Shown here one piece after another: positions 1 to 11,744 of a stretch of 64,000 nucleotides of DNA (its first letter is position 1; each line of letters starts with the position of its first letter). Location of the stretch: contig NC_018211.1 of assembly GCF_000219625.1 (NCBI RefSeq), positions 806,001 to 870,000 of the forward strand. The letters are read 5' to 3'. The position numbers and the translations under genes were made by a program. The stretch is from Zymoseptoria tritici IPO323. Its lineage: Eukaryota; Ascomycota; Dothideomycetes; Mycosphaerellales; Mycosphaerellaceae. The notes beneath the pieces are model-generated. The model was not told where the DNA came from and made no database searches. It saw nothing but the letters and a program-made list of their open reading frames with translations.

Positions 1-581
1 CGCATCAACGACTTACGCATTCCATCCTGGGTTGCCATCGGCCTCCCATTGATCGTAGACTCCCGTGCTTCCGAGGCCGTAGTACAGGCCATTGGTAGCG
101 CTGCTGCCGCCCAAGCATCGACCGCGGTGGTAGTTCAGCGTGCGGTTCTTCAAACCGGGCTGCGGCACTGTGACGAAGTTGTAGTCGATCAAGCTTCGAC
201 CCCCATTGAGAAGGAATTGGTTTCCACCGGCAGTCAAAGACGTTGGCTGAATACCGAATGATCAGCCGTGCTCTAAATGCATGCATCGATACATGATGCG
301 AGCTGACTGGCTGAGTGGGGGTCTCAACTTACCACGGAGTCTGGAGTCGGACCCGCTTCGAAGACGATGACATTGAATTTGCCGCTCTCGGTGAGACGGT
401 TTCCGAGAACCAAGCCGGCGGTCCCTCCGCCGACGACGCAGAAGTCGTAGCTTGATTCAAAGTCGATTGGTGGTGCATCTGAGTATTGGTAAGTCGAAAA
501 GTCCGGTGGTCCGCTGGCGGCAACGAGCTGTGCAGTAGTCATGCATCCGAGCAGGATGGCTCGGGTGGAGAGCTGAAACAT
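1..581 (-). CDS. GMC-family FAD oxidoreductase, N-terminal part (runs off the left edge)
   Basis: This is the first part of a secreted glucose-methanol-choline oxidoreductase, a flavoenzyme family that oxidises alcohols or sugars. Exon 1 is 581-333 and starts with an ATG followed by a hydrophobic leader ending near AASGPPDF, a likely signal peptide. It holds the FAD-binding glycine motif (VVGGGTAGLVLGNRLTE) and the acidic end of that Rossmann unit (VFEAGP). An 86-bp intron (332-247, GTAAGT...CAG) is phase 0. Exon 2 (246-17) carries the GMC signature region with GRCLGGSSATNGLYY and ends at a GTAAGT donor at 16, so the gene continues outside the window. The catalytic C-terminal His/Asn is not visible, so substrate (aryl alcohol, choline-like, glucose) cannot be assigned. 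A GTG 15 bases upstream is in frame, but the ATG at 581 fits a signal peptide better. Confidence 0.88.
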
Positions 582-1487
582 TGTGAGCAGTCGCACGAGT
601 GACTTCCGGCAAAGAGCGTACGACAGGTGCTCGTCAGCAGTAGTTGGAGCAGGTCAGGCATCGGTCCAGATATATATCATCCTTTGCCGACCACGGTCCA
701 TGGAAACATGGCAATGCCGAAGCAATCACCCCGGAATTGGGATTGGCAAGACGGGGATCACGGCCTGAGGTTGACGCGGTTAAACCACTCGATAACGACA
801 TCCTGGGATACGAGGGCCGACGGCTCCGCGAAGACCAGGTTGACGGTGAGACAGCTCCCAATCGCAGCAGCACGGAAGCGAACGAAGCCAAGAAATGGCG
901 CATGTCAGCGTGTGGCTGTGGCTCGTGGCAGTCATGAGTCTTGATGCCAACAAAGAGCGCGCAATCCGGGTGAGAACGGTGAGTTGACAGGGCACCGTAT
1001 CCATGTTGGCATGACGCATTGACATCCGAAACCAAGCTTCAAGGACATCTCGACGAACACAAAGCGGTCGTGTTGTATGCATCGACCGCCATGAAGATGT
1101 ACCTGCATCGAGCATGAAGCACAATGGGCATCGTGAATGCAAGAAGAGCGCCGGGACCGTCCGAGGGTTGCGAGCATCATTCAGACTGCAGCATCCAATC
1201 CAGACTGTGGTCTATTCTGACTTTGCAGGAATTGCGGTATTCTCGAATGCATGAGGACCTCTGGACTCGTCCTGCATCCACCTGTATTGCAAAAGCGAGG
1301 GTTTCAGGTCGCTGCCGTGGCGGTGAATACATGCAGTATAAGTAGTGTACACTCCTACTGGCTTTCAGATCCGTCAAACATCCACCGTCTTTCTCAAGAG
1401 TTCAGCGGCTCGCCAGACAACGCCAACCATCGAGCAGCTCCAAAGTGGCCCGACCATTCACAATAATGCTCGCCTTCAAGCACAATC
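582..1487. other. intergenic, no gene supported
   Basis: About 0.9 kb upstream of the GMC gene. Only short overlapping frames occur, without conserved motifs or matching splice signals. It presumably holds the GMC promoter. I see no RNA gene or repeat. Confidence 0.5.
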
Positions 1488-1583
1488 ATGCTCGCCTTCA
1501 AGATGATTATCGTCCTCTTGAAGCTCGCAGCGGCTTATCCTCTCGAAGATCATGCCCTCGGTGCCTCGCTGCCCGTGCAAGGT
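1488..1583 (+). CDS. possible first exon of a small secreted protein (weak)
   Basis: An ATG opens 32 codons with a hydrophobic stretch (MLAFKMIIVLLKLAAA) and then a polar segment, directly followed by a consensus GTAAGT donor at 1584. That is the layout of the signal-peptide exons of the secreted peptides further right in this window. I could not settle the downstream exon: an acceptor (ATTCAG) near 1716 gives only about 19 more residues, and an open frame starting at 1734 has three cysteines but no clear link. A 19-base near-duplicate of the start region lies just upstream (1462-1480 against 1484-1502). It may be a decayed or spurious gene. Confidence 0.2.
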
Positions 1584-1919
1584 GTAAGTCTTCCGCTCCG
1601 CTCTAAAGTCACATCGTATGTCTGAACGAGTTCGAACCTGGGTCATGACGCCGAAATCCATCTTCGTGCCATTCGGTCTCTGCCAACATGTCGATGCCGA
1701 AGGAAACACTCATTCAGCCGGGAGTCGCCAGATATGTTAGATTCCGACACTACAGACGCTTTCGTAATTATCTTCCGCGCTGACTTGAGCGTTGTCTTGA
1801 AGGGCAAGCACTGCAAGGGTGACGGGGATACATGCCATTTCGTATGGTTCCGAGTCAATGCGATCTGCTATTGGAGGAGCGGAGCAACGCGGTGGCAGCG
1901 AAGAGCGATGTCCAGATAA

Positions 1920-4047
1920 CAGGTGTATTGGGTCTGAGACGACGATCCAGGGTTCGAGCTTATTGAGGGACGTTGTTTCGACAAGGTGGCGCTACAGGCT
2001 GTTTCCTGCAACCAGAAAAGCGCTTTGTATTTGAAGATGAAGCTCAATCGGAGCCAATTTTAGGCAGGTATCGGTAAATGCATGAGATCCATCTCTGCTT
2101 GCCTCCGCCGAAGCTCACGTCAGGCGAAAATCATGTTTTGGAGAGTGTCAAAAGTTTCGAAAGGACTGCCGAAAAGAGTGTCGAAGATAGTGTCATAGCA
2201 TTGAGCACAGAAAGGCATGCAGTGCTTACAGCTGAGCTTCGAGGTTGTGCCAGAAAACTCGTGAACCGGAGAAGTCGAGTGAAGTATACAGTCCGTGGAA
2301 GTGCGCTCGGTCGCTTCGTTCGTTCTCGTGGTCCAAAATCTCATCAAGAGAATATGAATACGAAGATGACCATGGAAGACACGCAGAGAAGGGAATTCCG
2401 TAAGCATGTGTGTCTCTGTGCGGTGCTGCAATCAACCTTGTGTCGCAGCATGGTAATCGGAAAGAGCATTGTGCATCGCATTCATCAAACCCCGAGACTG
2501 CGAGGTATGAAGAGCAAGCTCAAGGCCATTGACTAACGTTGTGATCAAGACGTTGTCGAATCGCAAAGGATGGAGCATGTCGCGGTATGCTTCAAATACC
2601 GTTAGTACAGCGCGCGAACGCCGCGGAGTGGTCGCCTCGTTTGCAGGCAAAAGGACATACCCAGGAACTGATTGTCGCACTTCCTAGTTGTCAGACCGTC
2701 GACTCCGACTGAGTCTCAATGTTGATGACTCCGATTCACTGGCGTGCTGTATGCGCGGGAGATTTCGCAACAGATGTTCTTGCAGTCTGGGCACCCCGAA
2801 CCTGCATGAGCGACAGAAGTCACTCTGTCAACGCCAGGGCCGATATCAGCGGAGCCGAGGTACTCAGATCATTACGGCACGCCGGCTCACGCGCATCGAG
2901 CATCCTGAAAGTGTCATCGAGCTGGCCGGTCAATTGGATGCGCGGGATGTGTCGCAATGGTCTGCATGATGTCGCGTACATTGCCTCCTGGCTCGATGCT
3001 GTGAGCTGTACAGAGTCATCGTCGGGAGCTACACCGAGAGGGGCATTGTATCCCCCTGCCATCACGCGAATCGCAGCATGTGATGCTCATGGGTGCTCCT
3101 GACGAGAATGCCGCGATCATCCGTGGTGCCTGACGGTCTGAACTTTGATGTCGAGCCGTTGAGAGTTGAATAACTGCGTCGTATTGTCTTCATCGCAATT
3201 GGGAGCGGAGAGCGGCGGATCTGTCGAGTGGGTGGTGCAAGTGCAGGTGAAGTCCGAAATCAGGCGATGCTTCTCCATTTTCGATTGATTGACACCTCAG
3301 GCACTCAGAACTTTGACGCTTGACCGCATGCGGAGTGCGCACGATATCGACATTTCCTCCAGCATGCTTGCCTTCCTCTTTATATCTTTAACGTTTAGAA
3401 CATGACATCCACCTTCTTCAACTCCTCCCGCGCTTTGTTTCATCGCGCTTTTGGACGTCCTACTGTCACGCTTCAAGCCTGACCTCACCCGGCTTACCGT
3501 CAAATGGTCGATCCGCGCAAGCATCGACGAGGGCGCCTCGATGAAAATGGCTCGCAAGGCTGATATGCCCGTTCTGGTACCGGCATGCGGAGATCATCGC
3601 AATCACATCTGACGCTTCTCCATACCTACTCATGACCAGACTGCCGGGCGTTCATTTGCGTGACGAGAATTAGACTATGGATGCAGAGACGAAACCTGGA
3701 GACTTGCAGGTTGTGTCTTCTTTGCCGCCGACTGCTGCAAAGGCATATTGATGGGAAATTAGAGCCTCTCCATCAATTATCACTCAAAGCTGCCGTCTCC
3801 ACAAAGACCTCCGCAAGCCGAGAGCTCCAACCCGAGGCTAAACCACACCACCTCCTTCACTCCTCATTGGGAGCTCGCCGGACCACCTTGCTGACTTGAT
3901 GTTACTGACATGCTGTTTGCGAGACTGCAGCTTGTATAGACTTTCTCTCTCTCGTAGGTGAACTCTCCTCTCCTGATCGTCTTCACATCCTCTCCTCCAC
4001 TAGTTCTACTGCTACCTACCTCAAGGACAAGCACAACCTCTACCACA
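1920..4047. other. long gene-poor stretch
   Basis: About 2.1 kb with only short open frames (longest about 150 codons at 2078-2536) lacking family motifs. The last 100-150 bases are pyrimidine-rich and look like the promoter and 5' leader of the racemase-like gene. No tRNA, transposon frame or clear repeat was recognised. Confidence 0.5.
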
Positions 4048-5323
4048 ATGGCACAGTTCGCTCCTCCACTCACCGGCGTCCGCGTGCTGGAGTTCGCAGG
4101 TCTGGCACCAGGTAGGAAGTCCCATTCTCAATGTAGCTCTCCCCGTTCTAACAGCATATTCAGGTCCTTACGCCGGCCTCCTCCTCGCAGACTACGGCGC
4201 TGAAATCCTCCGCGTCGATCGCGCCCACCCAGCAGCATTCACCGACTCCCCTCCTCCTCCAACGAACGATGCTCTCACCCGGCACAAGAACTCGATCACA
4301 GTCAACACCAAAACCCCGGCCGGCATCGCCCTCCTCAAAGACCTGATCCGCAATGTCGACATCGTCATCGACCCATTCCGCCCGGGAGTGCTCGAGAAGA
4401 TGGGACTCTCCCCAGAGAACGTGATGCAAAAGATCAACCCAAGAGTCATCGTCGCGCGAATGACGGGTTTCAGACGGGATGGAAAGTACAAGGATATGGC
4501 GGGTCACGATATCAACTATATTGCTGTGTCAGGCGTGCTCAGTATGCTGGGTCGGGAGGGCGAGAACCCATACCCGCCGGGCAATATCGTGGGTGACTTT
4601 GCGGGAGGTGGAGCGGTGCTGTTCATGGGCGTCCTTCTGGCGCTGCTGAATCGTCAGAAGACGGGTTTGGGACAAGTTGTGGAGGCGAATATGGTGGATG
4701 GCGCGGCGCATTTGGCGAGTATGCCGAGGTTTTCGATGAACACTCCTATGTGGGACGGTCCAAGAGGGACAAACACATTGGATGGTGGAGCTCCGTATTA
4801 TGGAACGTACGCGACGAAGGATGGAGGGTTCATGTCTGTGGGTGCACTAGAGCCGCAGTTCTATGCACAGTTGTTGAAGGGATTGGGAATTGATGCGAAT
4901 GACAAGATGGCGAAGAATAGGCTGGATAAGAAGACCTGGCCGCAGCAGAAGCAGGTGTACACGAGGATCTTCAAGACGAAGACGAGGAAGGAGTGGGAGG
5001 ATATCTTTGACGGCACGGATGCTTGTGTCACGCCTGTGCTTACCCAGGGAGAGCTACGGAAGGATGGCTTCGACCAAAGGCCGATCGTAACGTTGAGGGC
5101 GTCGCCCGCAAAGGCCATTGCAGATGGTGATCACGGAAGGCCGGCGGCACAAGGGCAGGGCATTGGTGTCGAGGGTGAGGGATGGACGACGCCGGGATTG
5201 CGGCCTGGTGAGGGTGGCGAGGAAGTGTTGTCACAATGGATGGGCTGGAGTAAGGGACGGCAATACCAAGTGAAGGATGGCGGGTGCGAGTTGGTGGAGA
5301 AGGGAGATCGACCGAAGTTGTGA
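4048..5323 (+). CDS. CoA-transferase family III enzyme, alpha-methylacyl-CoA racemase-like
   Basis: The protein belongs to the CaiB/BaiF fold and resembles alpha-methylacyl-CoA racemase (AMACR), which interconverts 2R/2S-methyl-branched acyl-CoAs for peroxisomal or mitochondrial oxidation. Exon 1 (4048-4111) encodes the start through LEFAGLAPG. A 52-bp intron (4112-4163, with CTAAC and CAG) precedes exon 2. Family blocks seen in order are DYGAEILRVDR, IVIDPFRPGVLEKMG, MAGHDINYIAVSGVLS, GDFAGGGAVLFMG, GAPYYGTYATKDGGFMSVGA and EPQFYAQLLKG. The His of GHDINY, the Asp of GDFAGG and the Glu of the EPQF block match the acid/base residues known from bacterial and human racemases. The C-terminus (VEKGDRPKL) ends in -KL but is not a classical SKL peroxisome signal. 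The ATG has a purine at -3. Assignment to AMACR rather than another family III transferase rests on these blocks. Confidence 0.92.
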
Positions 5324-5605
5324 GCGAAGCATCTGTAAGTGAGCAATGTCGAAAGCACACTCAAGTTTCTCATCGCGAAGAACGCGTCTGCCTACGGTAG
5401 CTCCCGTCCCGCTCACTCTCTCAGGAAGGCGCGAAAGCTCTCGCTCTTCACTTCACTTCATCTCCTTCGCTTTGCACTTCATCTCCTTCACATCCTCCAC
5501 CACCGAAGCGTCCAACCCTCATCAACTCCTTTTGTCATCTCAGTTTGACATCGACATTCCATTTTCCGAGACAATAGCAAGCACCAGCACACGGTCACCG
5601 CCAGA

Positions 5606-6922
5606 ATGCCGGCCTCCAGGGAGACGTACACCCGCCAGATCATCAGGACCCTCTGCAATGCCTGTCAAGGGCCATGCCCCGTCCCAGCTATCACCTGCCC
5701 AAATTGTCCTGAAGGCATCAGCCCCGAAAGCATCAATGCCGCCTCCCGAATTCGCCCATCGGCCATCAACTATTGCAGCATCACCTGCCGCGATGCTGAC
5801 GCGGGCCCACACAAGAAAGCCTGCGAGACGAGGAACAAGAACAAACGCCTAGAGCGAGCCGCGGATCTGCTCCAAGCCGCGTTCTATACCTGGCGGGAGG
5901 CCGCGTTCAACTTCAGCTACTCGAAGATCGTTCGAAAGATTGACAAGGATGGCTCATTCGAGCTGCAGCTGTACGAGAATTCGTACGACGGCGAAGTGAC
6001 ACCATTTTACCCTTTCCCGCACGGTTCGGTCAAGACTCAGCAAGAGAAAGAAGCACTCCTCGCCTTCGACTCTGCTACTGATGTTGGCGATCACCTCAGA
6101 TACTTGATCATAAAACTTCTGCAAGGTGAGCCAGCCCTTCGAAACAATGCAGAAATGGTGACTAACACACTCGCAGGACTCATCAAGAAAATCTCGACAG
6201 ACGTGATCCTTGTGCGTCGATACCTTCCGAGGGTCCGCAAGTGTGAGCCGAACGAGCCGTTCAACCGAACCCACAACGTTCTCAGCATCATCGACACTGA
6301 GGGTCAAAAGTTCTGCATCGATCTCGCAGGCGCTAGGTTCGGAAATCGTCGCACGCTCGCGCCTCTCGAGGCATACGACAGCATGTTTGGCGTCGTCCGA
6401 ACTGTCGACCTTCCACTACTGCCGCCCACCACGACCGATCCGGATGACACGGAGGCTATGCCGCAGTTTCATATGCAGGAGACCTTCAAGGCAGCGATCG
6501 ACAGATGGGAGAAGGACAAGACACGGAACATCCGCCAATTGCTTAGCGGCAAGCAGGCGAACTTTGATGTGGGCAAGGAGTCGCTCATGGCATACATCCA
6601 CGATGATCTCCATCAGTACGTCGACGACTTTCGCAAGGCTCAGATCGCCTCATCCACTCCACAGAAGCAGTTTCGCTTGAGATCGTGGGGAGGCAATCCT
6701 ACAGGGCTCACCCATGGCGGCACGGAAGATTCATCTGGACCAGAGACGGACGATACCACTCCAGCGCCCACCAAGAGTGTCGCAAAGACTTCGTCTGCCG
6801 CGAAATCAGGCAAGAAGAAGAAGGGAGCCGCCAAGACCACGGCCGACAAGGAAATGGAGCAGGCCATGGTGATGGACATTATGATGGAGATGCTGAGAGG
6901 CCTGCCGGGTATGGCCAATTGA
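5606..6922 (+). CDS. MYND-type zinc-finger protein, array member 1
   Basis: A 421-residue protein after removal of a 51-bp in-frame intron (6126-6176, GTGAGC...CAG) that also reads through as open codons. Residues 17-73 form a MYND-like zinc knuckle with ligands C17, C20, C31, C34, C57, C61, H69 and C73; the loop between the CxxC pairs and the YCxxxC part is longer than usual. A helical segment follows (RAADLLQAAFYTWREAAFNF), then a domain shared with the two next genes. The last 90 residues are low-complexity Ser/Thr/Lys and end in a Met-rich helix. MYND fingers mediate protein contacts, often binding proline-rich motifs; no enzymatic domain such as SET is visible. It is the first of three tandem same-strand relatives and lacks their conserved C-terminal FFAKL motif. 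Biological role unknown. Confidence 0.85.
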   Translation: MPASRETYTRQIIRTLCNACQGPCPVPAITCPNCPEGISPESINAASRIRPSAINYCSITCRDADAGPHKKACETRNKNKRLERAADLLQAAFYTWREAAFNFSYSKIVRKIDKDGSFELQLYENSYDGEVTPFYPFPHGSVKTQQEKEALLAFDSATDVGDHLRYLIIKLLQGEPALRNNAEMVTNTLAGLIKKISTDVILVRRYLPRVRKCEPNEPFNRTHNVLSIIDTEGQKFCIDLAGARFGNRRTLAPLEAYDSMFGVVRTVDLPLLPPTTTDPDDTEAMPQFHMQETFKAAIDRWEKDKTRNIRQLLSGKQANFDVGKESLMAYIHDDLHQYVDDFRKAQIASSTPQKQFRLRSWGGNPTGLTHGGTEDSSGPETDDTTPAPTKSVAKTSSAAKSGKKKKGAAKTTADKEMEQAMVMDIMMEMLRGLPGMAN

Positions 6923-7605
6923 GAGGGCTTACTGGCTTTTTCTCGAATGGCGGGATGATGGATGAGCGCAGCACGAAGAACAATCATGAAGGCAACAGAT
7001 GGAAGCATAAGTTATTCAGTATGGCGCAAAGAGGACAGAGATATACTGCACAGGCAAGCCGGGACTTCAGCGCCGAAGCGGGCGTAAGGTGAATGTATAC
7101 GTTCTTCCGCTCCTCCTGTGCCTCAAGATGGCATCTCGTGCAGTGACTGATTAGAAACCAGTACTCCATTCGATTGTGGTTGCTGAAAAATTTGCTCCTG
7201 CGCATGTCGCCGTTATCACCGAAAGATCGTTGCGTGTCTAGCCAGAAGCATGTGGCACAGTCGCTGAAAGAGCCGGAAGTCACTCGACGAAGAATAAGGC
7301 TGTGATGTGCAGGTGAATCGAGAGTGCTTGTCACATGCAGGTTGGTGAATTCTTCCGGTCTCTTTCATGTGCAGACCCACTTCCACGGCACCCTGTCTCC
7401 TTCTTCCATATCAGCTTCACCTTTCTCCAACAATCTCTCTTCTTCTTCTCATCTACCATCACCACCATCACTTCTTTCTCGACATCTTCAACACCGTTAC
7501 CTCTTCTACGACATCCTTCGTCATTAACAATCCTCTCAAACTACCATTCTCGTCAGCACCTCAGCGCTTCAACGAATTCCATAACTTCATCGCCATCGGC
7601 CAGTC
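6923..7605. other. spacer between MYND genes 1 and 2
   Basis: No gene is supported. The last 250 bases are very rich in C and T, with runs of TTC/ATC, typical of a fungal promoter and 5' leader. Confidence 0.5.
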
Positions 7606-8939
7606 ATGGACATCCACTCTCTCGCTAAGATGGATATCGGCGCATCGAAGCAGCAGTCCAACTTCGCCAAAGCTCAGAAACCACGCTCGGCCACGCAACA
7701 GTCCAAGCCGAACGAAGTCAACTCAGACCCATGCACCACCTGTGCCCAGGCTTGTCCCAAACCAATCTTGATCTGCACAGAATGCGCCGACGGTACGGAT
7801 CAGCATGGTACTGCAACAACAACGATCTATTGCGATACGAAATGCCGCGCGGCTGATACGAAGCACGCCAAATTATGCGCTGTCAAGAATCAGCAAAAGG
7901 AGCTGCACCGTTCCGGCGAGATCTTGCAAGCTATCTGGTTCATCTGGCGCGAGGTTGCCTTCGACATGAAGCTCAGTCATATCGAGAAGAAGAAGGCTGC
8001 GTCAGGAGAGGATTTGCTGTTCTTCCACGAAGGCGACTACACCGATCACAATGAGGGTCCCCTCTATCCTCTGCCAGCGCTCGCGAATATGGACGAGAAA
8101 GACAAACAGGCAGTGATCACGCTGAATTCGTGCGGCGACGCCATGGGCTTTCTCCATGGGCTTTCCAAAAAGCTTCTGGCTGGTGGGTGGACTCTGTCAG
8201 CCGAGTGTCCTGCGACGATGATTGCTAACTTATTGCAGGAATTTCTGACGGAATTTGGGAGAACTACGCCGCAGTCAAAGAGTCAGACTACTACGTCCAC
8301 CAAGTGCGGTGCACCGGCGAGCCTTTCAAATTTTCCCCGATACACCAGTACCTCACCACTCGTTTGAGTACGAACGGCAAAATCTATGTGCTCGATCCCT
8401 CCGGCGCTCAGCTTGGGCAGCACCAGGCCGTGCTTGCTCCTGGCCGTCGACTGCAATGGATGACGAACAATGTGCAGGTGGCAGAGCATGGGGCATGTGC
8501 AATCAACTCGGCGGTAATGCGTAACCGCCACCCCAACGATGCCCCCCCAAGCACAGACTTCCGTGTTGGCCACGTGCAAGAAGCTGTATGTCAGAAAGTA
8601 ATGAAAGTCGTCGAAGTGTGGGAGCAAAGCCGTACCAGCCTCCAGCAGCTGCGGCGCGAAGATCGGGCAAAGTACGTTACTGCTAGAGACTCCTTGCTGG
8701 CTTTCATCCGGGTTTCGCTGCGCAAGTGGGTTGCCGATTACACTTCTGGAGCCATCACGGTGCACATTCCGGAGTATCAACGACCCGGTCCAGACACGTT
8801 CAAACCGACACCATACATTCAGTCAAAGGCGGGCAAGTCCAAGAAGCGCAATGACGCGATCGACCCATCGGACATCTGCGGAACTCCCCAATTCTTCGCG
8901 AAGCTCGCATCGCAGGGCGTCAATATCCACTACGCTTAG
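7606..8939 (+). CDS. MYND-type zinc-finger protein, array member 2
   Basis: A 425-residue protein from two exons joined over a 56-bp intron (8183-8238; GTGGGT, CTAAC, GCAG). Without splicing the frame closes early, and splicing restores homology to the next gene (KLLAGISDGIWENY against KLLAGIAEEVWETD). The MYND finger lies near residues 43-90, with CTTC, CTEC, YCDTKC and HAKLC. The helix ILQAIWFIWREVAFDMKL, the block YVLDPSGAQLGQHQAVLAP and the C-terminal GTPQFFAKL motif are shared with member 3. A second ATG nine codons downstream is possible. The intron sits at the same codon (KLL-x-G, phase 1) as in members 1 and 3, so the genes arose by duplication. Function beyond zinc binding and protein contact is unknown. 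Confidence 0.87.
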
Positions 8940-9528
8940 CTCAGATGCGGTACACTTTCGTGGGTTTTCTGTGAATCGAAGCATGTACTGGGCTTCAGGA
9001 GACGGGCTTATGGTATGGGATCTGCGAACTTGGGTTTTGGGCCAGGGATGATGAGCTCAATCGGCCAGGCTTGCTTGAGGACAACGAGCTGGCAAGACGC
9101 CTAGGGCTCCAGATCAGAAGCAAAGCCATCGAGTGGGTGTGAAAAGTTTTGGCGTTATGCAGTCTTTCGTCCTTCAAGTAACATAACGAGATCAAACGAT
9201 GCTTTCACTTTCCATGAACTGTATTGCAGCGCCTCACTCGAAAGTTGCTGCCATGACGGACGCGCATATGATCGCACGGGTAAGTTTCATAGCGAAGCAG
9301 TCGGGCGACAGCTGTTTTGCGCTTTCGCTACGTGAACTCAGACTAGCGTGTTTGTCACATGAAAGCTGAGCTCTTTGCTTTTCGTCACTCTCAGGCCCCA
9401 CTACAAACGCTGCATGTACTTTCTCGTCTGCTTCCCTTCTTGAGCCTTGATCCGCTCCTCACCTTCATCATCACAACTCCTTCCTCCACAACCTTCCATC
9501 AACACAGCCTCGGGCAATCACCGTAAAG
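8940..9528. other. spacer between MYND genes 2 and 3
   Basis: No gene is supported. A pyrimidine-rich, ACAACTCC-containing leader precedes the ATG at 9529. Confidence 0.5.
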
Positions 9529-11744
9529 ATGCCGCCGGACAACCGACTTGGGCTGTGCGCAGAATGCAAGAAACCAGCTCAGATCGAATGCATGGAGTGC
9601 AGCGAAGGTGTTGACATGCATGGCAATCTCTCGCCAGTCGGATACTGTAGCGTCGACTGCCAGGCAGAGCACAACTTCGAGCATTTCTACGTCTGCAAGG
9701 AGAAGAACGATCGCAAAGCGATCTACCGCGCTGGAGATATTCTGCGCGAAGCTTTGCTGGAGAGCATCGAGAGTACTCGGGTGTCGAGAGGCATCGCCCT
9801 TCCAAGAGTTGAGCAGCGTGACGGCAAGGTTCATCTTTACACCGACGAGCGCAAGGTCTCCCGCACGAAGTCTTCTGAGTCGAGCATGGACAATGATGCC
9901 AGACTACTCGAGGAGCTGGCCATCACATTTCGGAAGAGTGGCTGTGCCATGACAATGATGGCGGACCTGAGTCAAAAGCTTCTGCAAGGTGAATCAAGAC
10001 ATGCTTTGATGAGTGTTTAATTTCATGGCTAATGAAAGTGACAGGCGTCACAACATCTCTCCAGGAGCTCCTTGTGGAATTCCCTGCAGCCCATTCGCTT
10101 GTTGTCTTGCACCAGGACGTTTTCAATGAGGACGAGCAGGTCGGCCATCAAGTCTTGGTGGCAAAAGGGACCGATGGCGTTGAGTACATCATTGATCTCA
10201 CCGGCGAAGAGTTCGGCGGTTGGCGCCCAGTCATGCCGTACGAGGTGTACAAGAACAGGCATCCTCACACGAGCAGCGTGAGGAGACCGCATGGCAACCA
10301 GCTGAAGTTGCAGCAAAAAGCTTTGGCAGATGGGTTGAAGGCTGTGGAAGAAGAAGTAACGTACGATCCGCAAATCCAACAGGCCATTTTCGAATGGGAG
10401 AGCATGGAAGCGGCCGCCACGGCTCAACTCAAGGCAATCGTCTGCAAATGGGAGATCGACAACAACACAACCGTGGGCAAGCTTGTCCAGCAATCCGAGC
10501 GGGAGTATCAGGCAGGCGAAGCGTCCTTGCTGGCTCGTATCACGAAGGATATCCGGTCGTATCTTGCGAGCCAGGAGAATGAAGATCCTTCCCACAAGAG
10601 CTTGCAGCACACCAACGATTCCTGCGCGGCCTGTGGTCAGAGATCGCCCCGACCACTTCTCGTCTGCACCGACTGTGCTGACGGAGTGGGCGATGATGGA
10701 ACGCCGACGCCGACGGTCTACTGCGACAAGGTGTGCCGCAAAGCTAACAACCGAGATCATACCAAGCTCTGCTCTGCCAAGAACGATCGCAAGGAGCTGT
10801 ACCGGGCTGGTGAAATTCTGCAGGCGGCTTTCTACATCTGGCGTGAAACGGCTTTCGACATGAAAGCAGCGCAGATTTCAAAGGCGACGAGGAAACCCCG
10901 CAAAGACTACCTGGTACTCCAAGAAGGCGACTACGACGTCAAGCCTCACGGACCGCTCTACACGCTGCCAAAAGTCGAGCATTTGAACAACAACGAGAAG
11001 AATGCAGTGCTCACCTGTTCCGCATGCACCGACGCCATGATCTATCTCCACTCGCTCTCAAAGAAGCTTCTTGCCGGAATCGCCGAAGAAGTGTGGGAGA
11101 CCGATGCTCGCGTCACGGATTCGGATTACTCCATCCTCCGCGTCTCTTCCACTTTCGAGCCTATCGGTTATTCCGTGAAACACCAGTTTCTCACCGTCGA
11201 GGCTGCCGCCGATGAAAAGCGATACGTACTGGATCCCGCCGGTGCCCAGCTCGGACAGTACCATGCAGTGCTCTCGCCAGCTCAACAAGTTCGTTGGATG
11301 ACACGCAATACCAAGCTTCTGGATCACGGATTCGCCGCAGCCCAGGCAGTCAAGCTTCGAAGTGGCGAGCGCTATGTCCCCCCAGAAGCTGATGTCAGCG
11401 TTCATCATGTGCATGCCGCTCGTGAAAAGGTCCTGGAGCAGGCCGTCGAGGAGTGGGAACAGGACCACGAGCAGAGTGCGAACGAGATGCTGCGTGCCGA
11501 CCAGAAGACATACGATGCTGACAGGGCCTCGTTCCTCGATGCCATCCGGGGTGCTTTGGAGCAGTGGTCGGCCGACTACGATTCTGGCGTTGTCAAGGTG
11601 GAGATCCCGAAGCATCATCAACGTGCAATTCACCAGTCTCCAGCGAGTGACGGTGTCGACGGTGTCGACCAGTCGGATGTTGCGGGAACTCCTGCGTTCT
11701 TCGCGAAGCTCAAGTCGCTGAACATGAACGTTCACTACTGTTAG
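9529..11744 (+). CDS. Double MYND zinc-finger protein, array member 3 (two-module fusion)
   Basis: A 719-residue protein that contains two full copies of the module seen once in each upstream gene. Exon 1 (9529-9988) holds the first MYND finger (CAEC, CMEC, YCSVDC, HFYVC). A 56-bp intron (9989-10044, CTAATG...ACAG) falls at the conserved KLLQ-G position. Exon 2 carries the rest of module A, a linker (SHKSLQHTNDSC) and then module B with its own finger (CAACGQ, CTDC, YCDKVC, HTKLC), the helix ILQAAFYIWRETAFDMKA, YVLDPAGAQLGQYHAVLSP and the C-terminal FFAKL motif. Module B has no intron at the KLLAG position. Module A is shorter and more diverged in the part after its finger. Module B is closest to member 2, suggesting that a lost intergenic spacer fused two genes. 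Cellular role unknown. Confidence 0.88.

Noticed and set aside
2078..2536. 152-codon plus-strand frame in the left gene-poor region
   Set aside because: No start context, motif, codon bias or splice signals; composition looks random.
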